DNA of 64,000 nucleotides from Leekyejoonella antrihumi. Lineage in GTDB: Bacteria > Actinomycetota > Actinomycetes > Actinomycetales > Dermatophilaceae. Under the pieces are notes generated by a model. The model ran no database searches, was not told the DNA's origin, and saw only the letters and a list, made by a program, of their open reading frames with translations. The translations under genes were made by a program, and so were the position numbers. Location of the stretch: positions 1-64,000 of the forward strand of contig NZ_VCQV01000024.1 of NCBI RefSeq assembly GCF_007845645.1, read 5' to 3'. Shown here in pieces: positions 19,828 through 27,961 of this stretch (position 1 is its first letter; each line of letters starts with the position of its first letter).

Positions 19828-21297
19828 TCAACCGGCGGCCGACGTTACCCGTTCACGCACGCACGCGAACAGCACTACGGACACCGCCATCACGCCGGCG
19901 GCCGTGAACACTCCGGGAGCCCAGCTGCCCGTCGAGTCCCGCAGGACCCCGCTCACCACCGGACTCGCCACGGCTCCGGCCTCGGCGATCAGGTTGAAGA
20001 TGCCGAACGCGGATCCGCGCTCGCTCGCAGGGACGAGGTTGCCGGTGATGTCGTGGATGATTGGCTGCAAGGCGTTGAAGAAGAGGCCCGAGGAGAAGAG
20101 GATCAGCCCGAGCAGAAGCATCGAGGGCTTGCCACCGACGATGCTGAGGCCGAAGGCGCACGCGAGGATGGTGTGCACCAGTGCGCAGGTCACGGCGAGC
20201 GGCTTGCGCCCCTTGCCCTGACGCGCCCGACGGTCCGCGATCCATCCGCCGAGCGGGAAGCCGATGATCCCGGCGCCGGCGTTGAACGAGGCGGTCAGGC
20301 CGGCGGCGATGAGGCTGCTGTGCGCGGTCTCCTTGACGATCTCCACCGACCAGAAGCTGAAGAACCACAGGTTCCACATGACGGCGATGAACCCGACGTA
20401 GATGAGCCACATGTTGCCGTTGAGCAGGGTCTTCGCACGGCCGGACCGGGCCACGTCGCGCACCACCACCAGGATGACCACCAGGGCCAGCACCCCGACC
20501 GCGCACGCGGTCAACCAGTCGCTCCAGCTCAGTTTGTCCGCCAGCACGAACAGGCCGACGATCACGACCGCGGTCGGTAGTGAGTAGAGCGCGAGTCGCA
20601 GCACGGGTGGCCCCAGACGCAGCCGTCCGTCACCGTTCTTGGTGAAGAAGACATAGGTCGCCAGGGCGACCAGCAGGGAGCCGACACCCAGCACCCACAG
20701 TGGAACCCGCCAGGCGCCCCCGCCCAGACCCAGGTGGCCGCCCCAGTCGATCAGGTACGGCGTGGCGAGGATCCCGATGGTCAGCCCGACGGACAGCCCG
20801 GAGAGCACCACCCCAAGTCCGAGCGTCCTGCGCGCCGACGGCGTGTGGTTCATGATCATGGTGCGGTCGTTGGAGTAGAACGTGCCCTCACCGAGGCCGG
20901 TCAGCACACGCGCGGCGACGAATGCGACGAGTCCGGCCGCCATTCCGGAGACCAGGGTCATGACCCCGGCCCAGAGCAGCGAGAGCACCAACATCTCGCG
21001 GTGGCCGTACCGATCGCCGAGTCGTCCCCCGGCATACTGCGTGAGCATGTAGCCGGCGAAGAACATCGACCCGACAAGACCGCCCAGCGTGGCGGGGTTG
21101 GTCGCGTCCCCGATGAAGCCGGCCTTCTCGCTGATCATCCAGGCGATGACGGGACCGGTAACCGTCCGGTCGGCATAGCTGATGAGCCAGCCGAACAGCA
21201 GGAACACCCACAGGGTGGTGTGCTTTCCGTGGAACACGGACAACCGGCCTGCGGGCTCCTGCTCGCGCAGCGAGACCTGGTCTGAAACGGCGTTCAT
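19828..21297 (-). CDS. MFS transporter (anion:cation symporter-like)
   Basis: A 489-residue, 12-helix major facilitator. The first helix pair contains LISYADRTVTGPVIAWMI and the loop signature GGRLGDRYGHREMLVLSL, with the mirror motif GGWIADRRARQ in the second half. A long central loop after helix 6 is followed by GNMWLIYVGFIAVMWNLWFFSFWS. The D-R-x-x pattern in helix 1 resembles the ACS/hexuronate group, so an organic acid or sugar acid is a fair guess. A LacI-type palindrome 19 nt upstream of the start suggests substrate-controlled repression. No catabolic genes flank it. Confidence 0.85.
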   Translation of the reverse strand: MNAVSDQVSLREQEPAGRLSVFHGKHTTLWVFLLFGWLISYADRTVTGPVIAWMISEKAGFIGDATNPATLGGLVGSMFFAGYMLTQYAGGRLGDRYGHREMLVLSLLWAGVMTLVSGMAAGLVAFVAARVLTGLGEGTFYSNDRTMIMNHTPSARRTLGLGVVLSGLSVGLTIGILATPYLIDWGGHLGLGGGAWRVPLWVLGVGSLLVALATYVFFTKNGDGRLRLGPPVLRLALYSLPTAVVIVGLFVLADKLSWSDWLTACAVGVLALVVILVVVRDVARSGRAKTLLNGNMWLIYVGFIAVMWNLWFFSFWSVEIVKETAHSSLIAAGLTASFNAGAGIIGFPLGGWIADRRARQGKGRKPLAVTCALVHTILACAFGLSIVGGKPSMLLLGLILFSSGLFFNALQPIIHDITGNLVPASERGSAFGIFNLIAEAGAVASPVVSGVLRDSTGSWAPGVFTAAGVMAVSVVLFACVRERVTSAAG

Positions 21298-21316
21298 GCG
21301 GAGGTCCTCTCAGGAT

Positions 21317-21330
21317 GGAAAGCGCTTTCC
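21317..21330. promoter_or_regulatory. LacI/GalR-family operator upstream of the MFS gene
   Basis: Perfect 14-bp palindrome ggaaagcgctttcc with the central CG step characteristic of LacI/GalR operators, 20 nt upstream of the MFS start codon. No LacI-type gene is present in the window, so the repressor must be elsewhere. Confidence 0.7.
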
Positions 21331-21454
21331 GCGCCGCGGAGAGACTCCCATGTCCGACGTAGCCGCGTCAAGAGCGACAAGCCGAGACGTGGACGCAGTG
21401 AAGGCACGGTCCACCCGGGCCTGGTTGCAGTGGCAGGTGAGCCGCTGGGATCGC

Positions 21455-21895
21455 CTACAGCGAGTCCGTGTAGATCGAGGCGAGGGTCCCGTGATGCGAC
21501 GCTATTCGACGGGCGGCCCGGGCCATGACGTCAACGTCACGGCCGGATGGCTGGCGCACGACGGGGTGGCCGTTGGGCCATGCTCGCCAGGCGGCACCGG
21601 GGACGTTCGTGACGATCACGGTGCCGAGGTAGCCGCCGACCTCGTGGCCCAGGCGCGGGCCGATGTCGGGTTCGGCGCTCCATACGTCAACCCGTTCGTC
21701 GAGACCGGCCAGGCTGCCAGGAGTGTCGTCCAAGACGACGCCGTGGTCTCTCGCCCATGCCCGCAGCGCCTCGCAGCGGCCCATCAGGTCGAAAAGCTGA
21801 GCCGAATCGACGTTGCCCGAGGGCCCGAATACGGCCATTCCGCGGGCGGCTCCGTGCTGTGGCCCGGGCAACCATGACCGCCACGAGCTAGGCAC
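21455..21895 (-). CDS. DUF6278-like hypothetical protein
   Basis: A 146-residue soluble protein resembling a family known from streptomycetes (DUF6278): a CEALRAWARDHGVVLDDTPGSL segment described in parts (CEALRAWARDHG, then LDDTPGSLAGLD), then GHEVGGYLGTVIVTNVPGAAW and PVVRQPSGRDVDVMA. No catalytic residues or membrane segments are apparent and the function is unknown. The GTG at 21895 includes the basic/aromatic N-terminus (SSWRSWLPG) seen in relatives and overlaps the stop of the upstream gene. An ATG at 21838 is the alternative. Confidence 0.65.
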   Translation of the reverse strand: MPSSWRSWLPGPQHGAARGMAVFGPSGNVDSAQLFDLMGRCEALRAWARDHGVVLDDTPGSLAGLDERVDVWSAEPDIGPRLGHEVGGYLGTVIVTNVPGAAWRAWPNGHPVVRQPSGRDVDVMARAARRIASHHGTLASIYTDSL

Positions 21896-22502
21896 GACGC
21901 GGGTCTGACCGGGTGATCGGCGTCCCACCGGCCGAGCGACGCATAAGCACCTTCAGCGGGAGCGGCAGGGCGGTCAGACTCAAGCCCGCGACCACCGCTG
22001 CCGCGTTGGCTCGAGGGGTCAGTCGTCCTGAGCGCCGGATCCACCGCACGCCGGCCACGGCGTGCGGCCCCATCAGCAATGCGGCGGTTGCGACACCTGG
22101 GTTGTAGCTCCTCTTGCGCAGCGCCAAACCCGTATGAAACGCAGCGTTGCCGACCTCCAGCCACAGCACTGCGGCCGCCGGCGCAGGAGTCCTTCGCCAG
22201 AGCATCGCGGCGGCGACGGCACTGATCCAGCCCATGCTGACATTGATGTGGAAGGCGGCACGCTCGGTCAGCGGCCAGTCCGGCCGGGCGCTACCGAGCA
22301 CATGCTGGTTGACAAACGGAAGGAAACCGCCAGGGCGCACCCATTCTTCCGTTTGATGGGCGAGCAGGATCGGCAGCGCCAAGCCCGCCGTCCATCCCCC
22401 ATCCTCATTCATCCAGCGGCGGGCCGCGACCGCGGCCGACCAGGTGGGCAACACGCCCCCTGCCGCGACCCAGGGCCAACGGCCATAGGTATTTGTGGGC
22501 AC
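21888..22502 (-). CDS. HXXEE domain membrane protein
   Basis: A 204-residue protein with several hydrophobic helices and the HXXEE motif as LAHQTEEWV near residue 48; a second conserved part is EVGNAAFHTGLAL. The HXXEE family is found in small polytopic membrane proteins of unknown function. It starts at GTG 22502 and overlaps the following DUF6278-like gene, suggesting joint translation. The close pairing is the only clue to function. Confidence 0.75.
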   Translation of the reverse strand: MPTNTYGRWPWVAAGGVLPTWSAAVAARRWMNEDGGWTAGLALPILLAHQTEEWVRPGGFLPFVNQHVLGSARPDWPLTERAAFHINVSMGWISAVAAAMLWRRTPAPAAAVLWLEVGNAAFHTGLALRKRSYNPGVATAALLMGPHAVAGVRWIRRSGRLTPRANAAAVVAGLSLTALPLPLKVLMRRSAGGTPITRSDPRRA

Positions 22503-22647
22503 CCGCCGATTCTAGCCGTCCGAGCGGCGACCAGGTCCGGATCCACCAGCGGATCGTCGACCGCGATTGTCGGTGTCGCGCAGGTGGCGGAGTCATCGGG
22601 TCAGCGGTCGAGAGGATCCGGTCAGCGCCTCGGCCGCCGCATCTAGC

Positions 22648-22986
22648 TCAGGGCTCGACGCAGAACTCATTCCCGTCGGGGTCTGCCATGACCACCAGGT
22701 CTTCGTCATCGCGAACGACCGTCGCACCGAGCCGCTGAAGCCGCTCGACCTCCGACCCGAGGTCGCCCACTGCGCGCAGATCGAAGTGCTGTCGATTCTT
22801 GGCCGATTTGGCCTCGGGCACGCGTTGAAACCACAAGCAAGGGCCGCCCCAGCCCGGCGGTTCAACCCACGCTCGATCGGAGGTACCGTCCTCATCGACG
22901 TTCGAGCCAAGCGCTGAAGCCCAGAACGCCGCCGCCTCCAGCGCGTCGCGGCAGTCGAACGTCACCGATTTCACAAAGCTCACCAT
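22648..22986 (-). CDS. VOC/glyoxalase-fold protein
   Basis: A 112-residue single vicinal-oxygen-chelate module pair: VKSVTFDCRDALEAAAFWA at the start, QHFDLRAVGDL in the middle and MADPDGNEFCVEP at the end. Metal ligands are plausible at the central His and the C-terminal Glu. Such proteins include antibiotic-binding and isomerase types, and the substrate is not predictable. It resembles the second VOC gene at 32770-33147. Confidence 0.8.
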   Translation of the reverse strand: MVSFVKSVTFDCRDALEAAAFWASALGSNVDEDGTSDRAWVEPPGWGGPCLWFQRVPEAKSAKNRQHFDLRAVGDLGSEVERLQRLGATVVRDDEDLVVMADPDGNEFCVEP

Positions 22987-23098
22987 GTACGCGAGGCTAA
23001 CGGCCTACGGAGAGGACTTGGCCTCGACGGCGTCGGAGCAGCGGGCCCTGACCGCCGGCCACCGCCTGTCGATGGCGTTACGGTGACCCTGGAGACGG

Positions 23099-23596
23099 CT
23101 ACCAGATCAATGGGACCAGCTTCTTCGTGCGCTGGCCGTAGGCGGTGTAGCCCGGCAGCTCCCGGCGAAGTTGCTCCTCGGCGATGATGCGTCGTTGGTA
23201 GGCCTGGCCCAACAGCGCCGTGATCACGGCGACCGCAGGCACATTGCGCGAGGCCAGGGCAAATCCGGTCCAGATCAACAGCGACCCGGTGTACCCGGGG
23301 TGGCGCACCCACTGCCAGGGCCCGATGGTGATGACCCGCTGTTCGGCGTCGGCGCGCAGGGTGCGCGTGAAGAACCCCCTGAGCGTGCGCATCGACCAGA
23401 CGCGCAACGCGGGCCGGCTTGTAGGCACAGCCCGATCGGTCCTGCCGCTCGGTGCAGCTGCGGGCACCGACAGTCGACGAAGTAGCAGCGGCAGGTCCGA
23501 GGCCAGGGCGTAGGCGACGATGATTCCGCATGTGGTGCCCTGGTCGTCGCCAGAGGCGGCTGGGCTCGATGCGTCGCCGGGTATTCGGCTAAGCAC
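23099..23596 (-). CDS. isoprenylcysteine methyltransferase-like membrane protein
   Basis: The C-terminal half has the hallmarks of the ICMT/phospholipid-methyltransferase fold: WQWVRHPGYTGSLLIWTGFA, a hydrophobic pair, then RRIIAEEQLRRELPGYTAY near the end. These residues bind SAM and the membrane-embedded substrate. The 165 residues are short for the family, and the frame stays open upstream to about 23700 (GLILDVFSP and onwards) without a good start codon, so the N-terminus may be truncated or start at a non-standard codon. The substrate is unknown. Confidence 0.7.
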   Translation of the reverse strand: MLSRIPGDASSPAASGDDQGTTCGIIVAYALASDLPLLLRRLSVPAAAPSGRTDRAVPTSRPALRVWSMRTLRGFFTRTLRADAEQRVITIGPWQWVRHPGYTGSLLIWTGFALASRNVPAVAVITALLGQAYQRRIIAEEQLRRELPGYTAYGQRTKKLVPLIW

Positions 23597-24162
23597 CTCG
23601 AGGGCCAGGAAGCCCCGCGACGCCCCCGGACCCGGCGAGAAAACGTCCAGTATCAGCCCGCGAACGCCGACCGTGCGGACGGTATGACGCTATGGCCAAG
23701 GGTAGAGCATGCACCAGACCTCAACCTTCTGCAGAGCGATCGCCTTCCGGACACGGTCAGGTCGTAGGTGCACCGGATAGAGCACCCCCCTGCGGGACAC
23801 ATCGCTTCGTCCGCTGCTCGACATCACAGATTCTGGATCTAGGTCCCGGCGAGGCAAGGCTCCTCGCCGAGGACGCACGGGTGATCACTGAACGCCTTGG
23901 CGCGCAACCGCTGCTCCGCCGCGTCGAGACGATCGTCACCCCGAGTGCGGCCGCCCGCTGACCGCACTCGGGTCGCTGCGGTCAGCGGGCGGCCGCTAAC
24001 CGTGTGTGCGCTTGGACTCGCGTGGCAGGAGATCGACCTGGAGGGGAGTCTCCTTCGCGAGCGCTAACACCTCGAAGGCGTGCTTGAAAAGTGCTTCGCT
24101 CGGCGTGACGCCCTGTATCGCCAGGTCGAGTTGTGGAAGTATGCCCACTGCTGCAGCCCGCT
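23597..24162. other. gap with gene remnants
   Basis: No intact gene. On the plus strand 23850-23961 ends with LLAEDARVITERLGAQPLLR, similar to the C-termini of large LuxR- or cyclase-type regulators, cut off upstream. On the minus strand about 24150-23999 reads LDLAIQGVTPSEALFKHAFE to a stop after PRESKRTHG, a fragment I cannot assign. Between them lies a perfect hairpin. The stretch looks like a graveyard of truncated genes. Confidence 0.35.
23947..23996. terminator. perfect 20-bp inverted repeat
   Basis: Arms 23947-23966 and 23977-23996 are exact reverse complements (gcggccgcccgctgaccgca) with a 10-nt loop. It overlaps the end of the plus-strand regulator remnant and begins 3 nt before the end of the minus-strand remnant, so it could serve as a bidirectional terminator. 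Confidence 0.7.
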
Positions 24163-24294
24163 CTAGCCCGCGCCGATGATCGCAATGCGCAGATCCTCGG
24201 GCCGGCGGTGGTAGCGGCGCTGCCGCACATGCAACCGCCGCGCGCCGACGTGGGCGAGCATGACCAGGGTGAGCCCGAGAAAGACGGCGTACAT
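24163..24294 (-). pseudogene. membrane helix plus broken Rossmann start
   Basis: A 43-codon open frame: MYAVFLGLTLVMLAHVGARR is a membrane helix followed by a basic stretch, and it ends in LRIAIIGAG just before a TAG. RIAIIGAG is the beginning of an FAD- or NAD-binding Rossmann fold, normally continuing GxxG, so the frame looks like the N-terminus of a membrane-anchored flavoprotein cut off after its first strand. Its ATG overlaps the preceding small frame as TGATG. Confidence 0.4.
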
Positions 24295-24437
24295 CAGCGC
24301 ATGCACAGGGCCACCAGCACCCAGCCGACCGGTGCCCACCAGGCGCGTCGCTCGGTCGGCGTGCCCAGCTGTGAGTACGGAACCACCTGCGGCAGAAGGT
24401 GCCACGAGTGCACCGACGCGCGCTGCTGCTGGGACAT
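24294..24437 (-). CDS. small ORF coupled to the fusion gene, possibly a broken gene start
   Basis: A 47-codon frame: [20 protein letters not shown], a polar middle with PTERRAWW, then a hydrophobic end (APVGWVLVALC). Its ATG overlaps the stop of the large fusion gene as TGATG, a strong sign of a translated neighbour. The next frame continues with a membrane helix, so the two may be one gene with a frameshift near 24295, the membrane-bound N-terminus of an oxidoreductase. Confidence 0.4.
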   Translation of the reverse strand: MSQQQRASVHSWHLLPQVVPYSQLGTPTERRAWWAPVGWVLVALCMR

Positions 24438-27316
24438 CAGCCAACCTGCCGTTCTGGCACGAGAAACCACCGGTTCTGCTCGGCACGCTCGGATAGTCCA
24501 TCGACCCGCTGACCGAAGCTGAAGCCGCCGCGCTTGGCGAGCAGCTCACGGGCCTCTTCAAGCTGCGCCGTCAGAACGTGCTCGCCGGCCCGCCTATGGT
24601 GGTCCGGCCAGTGCAGCGTCCCCGAGGCGTCATAGTGCAGGTCCGACAGCCGCAACGGCGGCTCGACCGGGCCGCTGCGGTAGCGCCATAAGCCGCTGCG
24701 AGCGTCCATCTCGTAGTCCGGCAGAAGCTTCCACCCCTCGCGGGCCATGAGCGTGATGGCGTCGATCACATAGTCGCAGACCGCGGTCGAGACAAACCAG
24801 TTGAGATTGACGCGGGTCCAGCCGGGCCGCAGCCCGAAGCAGCCGTTCGCGGCCTCCTCGTCGAGCAAGCTCCCGAACTCGGGCGTGAGGTTCAGCAACC
24901 GGTGACCGTACGGCCCGGCGCAGGAGCAGCCGCCGCGACTTTGGATTCCGAACAGATCATTGAGGACGGCCACGACGAAGTTGTAGTGCAGCTGCTTCTG
25001 CTCGCCGCTGGGCCGGATGAGGAACGACACGATCGAAAGTCGCGCACGGCTGCGGTCACCGAGCACCGTGAGCTCCGGAACCTTGTCGAACGCGGTCAGC
25101 ACCCGTCGCAGGAAGAACTCCTCTCGGGTGTGGATGAGCTCGGTACCAACCGCCTTCTTGAGCCCGAACACCAGCCCGGCCCGGATCGAACCCACGATGA
25201 ACGGCGTACCGCCCTCCTCGCGTACTTCGGGCTCGTCGTCGTATCGGGTGGTCTGCTCATCGACAAAGATCACCGTCCCGCCACCTGGCACGACGGGCAC
25301 AGTGTTTCGAAACAGATCCCGACGCGCTACCAGCACCCCAGGGGTGCCGGGCCCGCCGATGAACTTGTGCGGCGAGAGAAACACCGCGTCCTTGTAGACG
25401 AGCCCGGAGTCGGCTCCGTCAACGGACGGGTTCATGTCGATGTCGAGGTACGGGCCGCCGGCGGCATAGTCCCAGAACGACAGCGCGCCGTGCCGATGCA
25501 GCAGCGCAGCGACCGCACAGGTGTCGGTGATGATGCCGGTGACATTGGACGCGGCCGAGAAGCTACCGATTTTCAACGGCCGGTCGGCGTGCTCCACCAG
25601 CGCGCGCTCGAGCGCCGCGAGGTCGACGCCGCCATGCGCATCCTCCGGGATGACGACGACATCGGCGATCGACTCGCGCCACTGCAGGTCGTTGGAGTGA
25701 TGCTCATACGGACCGATGAACACCACAGGTCGCTCGTGCGGCGCAATCATGGCAGTGAAACCGTGCCGCGCGTCCAGGTCGTGAGGGATCCGCAGGTTCA
25801 GCACCCCCACGAGATGGTCGATGGCCGCAGTGCTGCCCGAGCCGCAGAACACCACCGCGGTGCTCTCGTCCCCGCCTACACAACGTCTGATGATCTCTCG
25901 GGCGTCCTCGCGCAGTCGCATCGTCGCGCGCCCGGTTCCCGAGGTCTCCGAGTGTGTGTTGGCGTAGCGCGGCAGAACCTCCTTGCGCAGGAAATCCTCT
26001 ATGAAGTCCAGAGAACGTCCCGATGCCGTCCAGTCGGCATAGATCATCCGACGTGGCCCGTAGGGCGTGTCCATGACCTCGTCATCGCCGATCACCCCGG
26101 CGCGGATCCGTTCCAACAGGGCACTGCTCGGTGGTTCGGCCATGTCTTGCTGCCCCGTCGGCACCGCCCACGCCAGCGGCGCCGCTTCGTCGCCAGCAAG
26201 TTCTCCGAGCAGGCTGGACTCGAACTCGGGCGGCGGTAGGACGCGCACGAAGCGTTCGGTGCCGAGCATCTCCTGCAGCACTTCGAGGGGAAATGCCGCC
26301 ACGTCAAATGGGTACTGGCTGCGGTGGGCGGCAATAGCGCGCACCTTGTCCTGGATGTGCGTGCGCACGTCGACCACCGTCGTGGACGGGTCGCGCTCGG
26401 CCGCTGTTTCCGCGATCACGGTCGACGTCGTGGCACCGCGAGGATCGAACGCGGTGTGCGACCGGCCGGACAGCACCAGACAGGTCACGTTCTCCTCGGC
26501 CACGACGTTCGCCGTGCGGCGGCCACTCCACACCAGACCGAGCTCGCCGAAGAACTCGCCAGGCCCCATGGTGCGCAACACCTGCAGCCGCCCATCGTGC
26601 AGTTGCGTGGCCCGAACCCGCCCGGACAGGATGAGGTAAAGGCTCTCGCCGACCTCGCCCTGCTCAACGATGTAGGTGCCGGCCGGGTACCACGCCGTGC
26701 GCAACTCGTCGCGCACCAAATGCAAAGTGGACGACCCCTCGGCGAGCAGACACAGGCCGTACGCGAACGAGACGTCGCCGTAGAAGCGTTCCCCGAACCC
26801 GCTGAGCCAGCGGGCCAGCCGCTCCGCCAACACCATCGGCTTTGACGGGAAGCAGGAATGGTAGAGCCGCTGCGGCGCGTACGCCCTCTCCTCCCCCACC
26901 AGCCGACGGACGACCTCGGTGGTGACCGAGCTGATCGTCTCATGGTCGGGATGGCCGTAGCCGCCGTCGGCGCCGAACGTGACCACCACGTGCGGCCGCA
27001 GCCGGCGGATCTCCGCGTCCACCTCGGCGGCGAGAACACCGTCATCGAGGCCGACCAACGTCCCATCGCGGTGGTCAAGCAGCCGCACACCCGCAACGCC
27101 CAGTTCGGCTGCGGCCCGTCGCAACTCGGCCTCACGGACCGCGGGCAGCGTGTCGCGGGTCGCCACCGCCGCGTCCCTGATCTGCCCCGCCTCACCCCGG
27201 GTGGCCACCAGCAGCGACACCGACACCCCTCGTGCCGCCATCCCGGCGAAAGTGCCGCCAGCACAGAACACCTCGTCGTCGGGATGTGCAAACACGCCAA
27301 GAACGCGTCGGGTCAT
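24437..27316 (-). CDS. PIG-L deacetylase / cyclic-nucleotide-binding / class V aminotransferase fusion
   Basis: A 959-residue soluble protein in one frame. Residues 1-195 are a PIG-L/LmbE zinc hydrolase start with AHPDDE (10-15) and GHPDH (121-125). Residues about 199-295 are a cyclic-nucleotide-binding domain with the phosphate cassette [17 protein letters not shown] (255-271). Residues about 305-365 ([20 protein letters not shown], then HRSQ) resemble the C-terminal part of PIG-L proteins, so the cNMP domain seems inserted into the deacetylase. Residues about 395-865 are a class V PLP enzyme: [23 protein letters not shown], the PLP lysine in SPHKF (K651) and a cysteine loop [12 protein letters not shown] (C797, C799) like cysteine desulfurases. 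The ATG at 27316 has a GGAGG site. The natural substrate is unknown; thiol or amino-sugar chemistry under cAMP-like control is only an inference. Confidence 0.85.
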   Translation of the reverse strand: MTRRVLGVFAHPDDEVFCAGGTFAGMAARGVSVSLLVATRGEAGQIRDAAVATRDTLPAVREAELRRAAAELGVAGVRLLDHRDGTLVGLDDGVLAAEVDAEIRRLRPHVVVTFGADGGYGHPDHETISSVTTEVVRRLVGEERAYAPQRLYHSCFPSKPMVLAERLARWLSGFGERFYGDVSFAYGLCLLAEGSSTLHLVRDELRTAWYPAGTYIVEQGEVGESLYLILSGRVRATQLHDGRLQVLRTMGPGEFFGELGLVWSGRRTANVVAEENVTCLVLSGRSHTAFDPRGATTSTVIAETAAERDPSTTVVDVRTHIQDKVRAIAAHRSQYPFDVAAFPLEVLQEMLGTERFVRVLPPPEFESSLLGELAGDEAAPLAWAVPTGQQDMAEPPSSALLERIRAGVIGDDEVMDTPYGPRRMIYADWTASGRSLDFIEDFLRKEVLPRYANTHSETSGTGRATMRLREDAREIIRRCVGGDESTAVVFCGSGSTAAIDHLVGVLNLRIPHDLDARHGFTAMIAPHERPVVFIGPYEHHSNDLQWRESIADVVVIPEDAHGGVDLAALERALVEHADRPLKIGSFSAASNVTGIITDTCAVAALLHRHGALSFWDYAAGGPYLDIDMNPSVDGADSGLVYKDAVFLSPHKFIGGPGTPGVLVARRDLFRNTVPVVPGGGTVIFVDEQTTRYDDEPEVREEGGTPFIVGSIRAGLVFGLKKAVGTELIHTREEFFLRRVLTAFDKVPELTVLGDRSRARLSIVSFLIRPSGEQKQLHYNFVVAVLNDLFGIQSRGGCSCAGPYGHRLLNLTPEFGSLLDEEAANGCFGLRPGWTRVNLNWFVSTAVCDYVIDAITLMAREGWKLLPDYEMDARSGLWRYRSGPVEPPLRLSDLHYDASGTLHWPDHHRRAGEHVLTAQLEEARELLAKRGGFSFGQRVDGLSERAEQNRWFLVPERQVG

Positions 27317-27961
27317 GGGAACCTCCAACCGAGGCTAGCAGGCGGTCCTCGGCGTGGGAAGGTCATTCTCGCGTTCACTCACCAAAGACGGCGGCGCGGG
27401 CGGGAGCGGCCCGGACGGGAGGTCGTCGACGACGTCGAAGCATCGGTGGCCAGACTCGTGGCAGCAGCGGCCATCGTCCGCGAGCCGGTGGCGGCCGCAA
27501 CGCTCGTCAGGCACCGCGTGAACGCATCCGGCCAGACCGTGGAGCACCGGTTCCGATCGACCACTGCCTGCACAGGCGACACCACTGGCCAGATCCGTCG
27601 TGCGCGGGTCGCCGTTACCAGCCGAACCAGCTCGGGGTCGCGGGCCCCAAGCGGCCGTGCAGTCCGCGCCGGCGCGAGCGTCACCTCGCCGACCGGGGAC
27701 TATCGCAAGTTTCGAATTTCGGGCACTCCCTCCGATCAGAATAGTCGGTTCGTGGATGTGTCTGTGTCGCTCTGGTGTATCGGTGGGGTAACGCTGTGGT
27801 CGAGTGGCCGGTGCCGGGGAGCTGCAGCGGTACTGTCGGGTCCGTGAATCGCGAGTTCGTGGGCTGGTAGGCGAGCGATGCTGTGATCGCCGGGCAGTTG
27901 GGGCCCGTGAACGGTATGCCCACGAGCTCTCTCTTCTTCTGAGCATGTAACGGGGGTTTTG
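27317..27961. other. 645-bp gap upstream of the FtsX gene
   Basis: No gene I can support. The part next to the fusion gene (to about 27700) is GC-rich with only unconvincing open frames. From about 27709 the base composition drops (cgcaagtttcgaatttcggg and onwards), as expected of promoter DNA serving the rightward permease gene. Confidence 0.4.

Noticed and set aside
24902-26239. Plus-strand open frame opposite the fusion gene
   Set aside because: Low-complexity shadow translation; the minus-strand protein shows catalytic motifs over the whole stretch.
27335-27946. Minus-strand open frame upstream of the fusion gene
   Set aside because: Ser/Arg/Pro-rich without hydrophobic core or motif; crosses the AT-richer promoter-like stretch.
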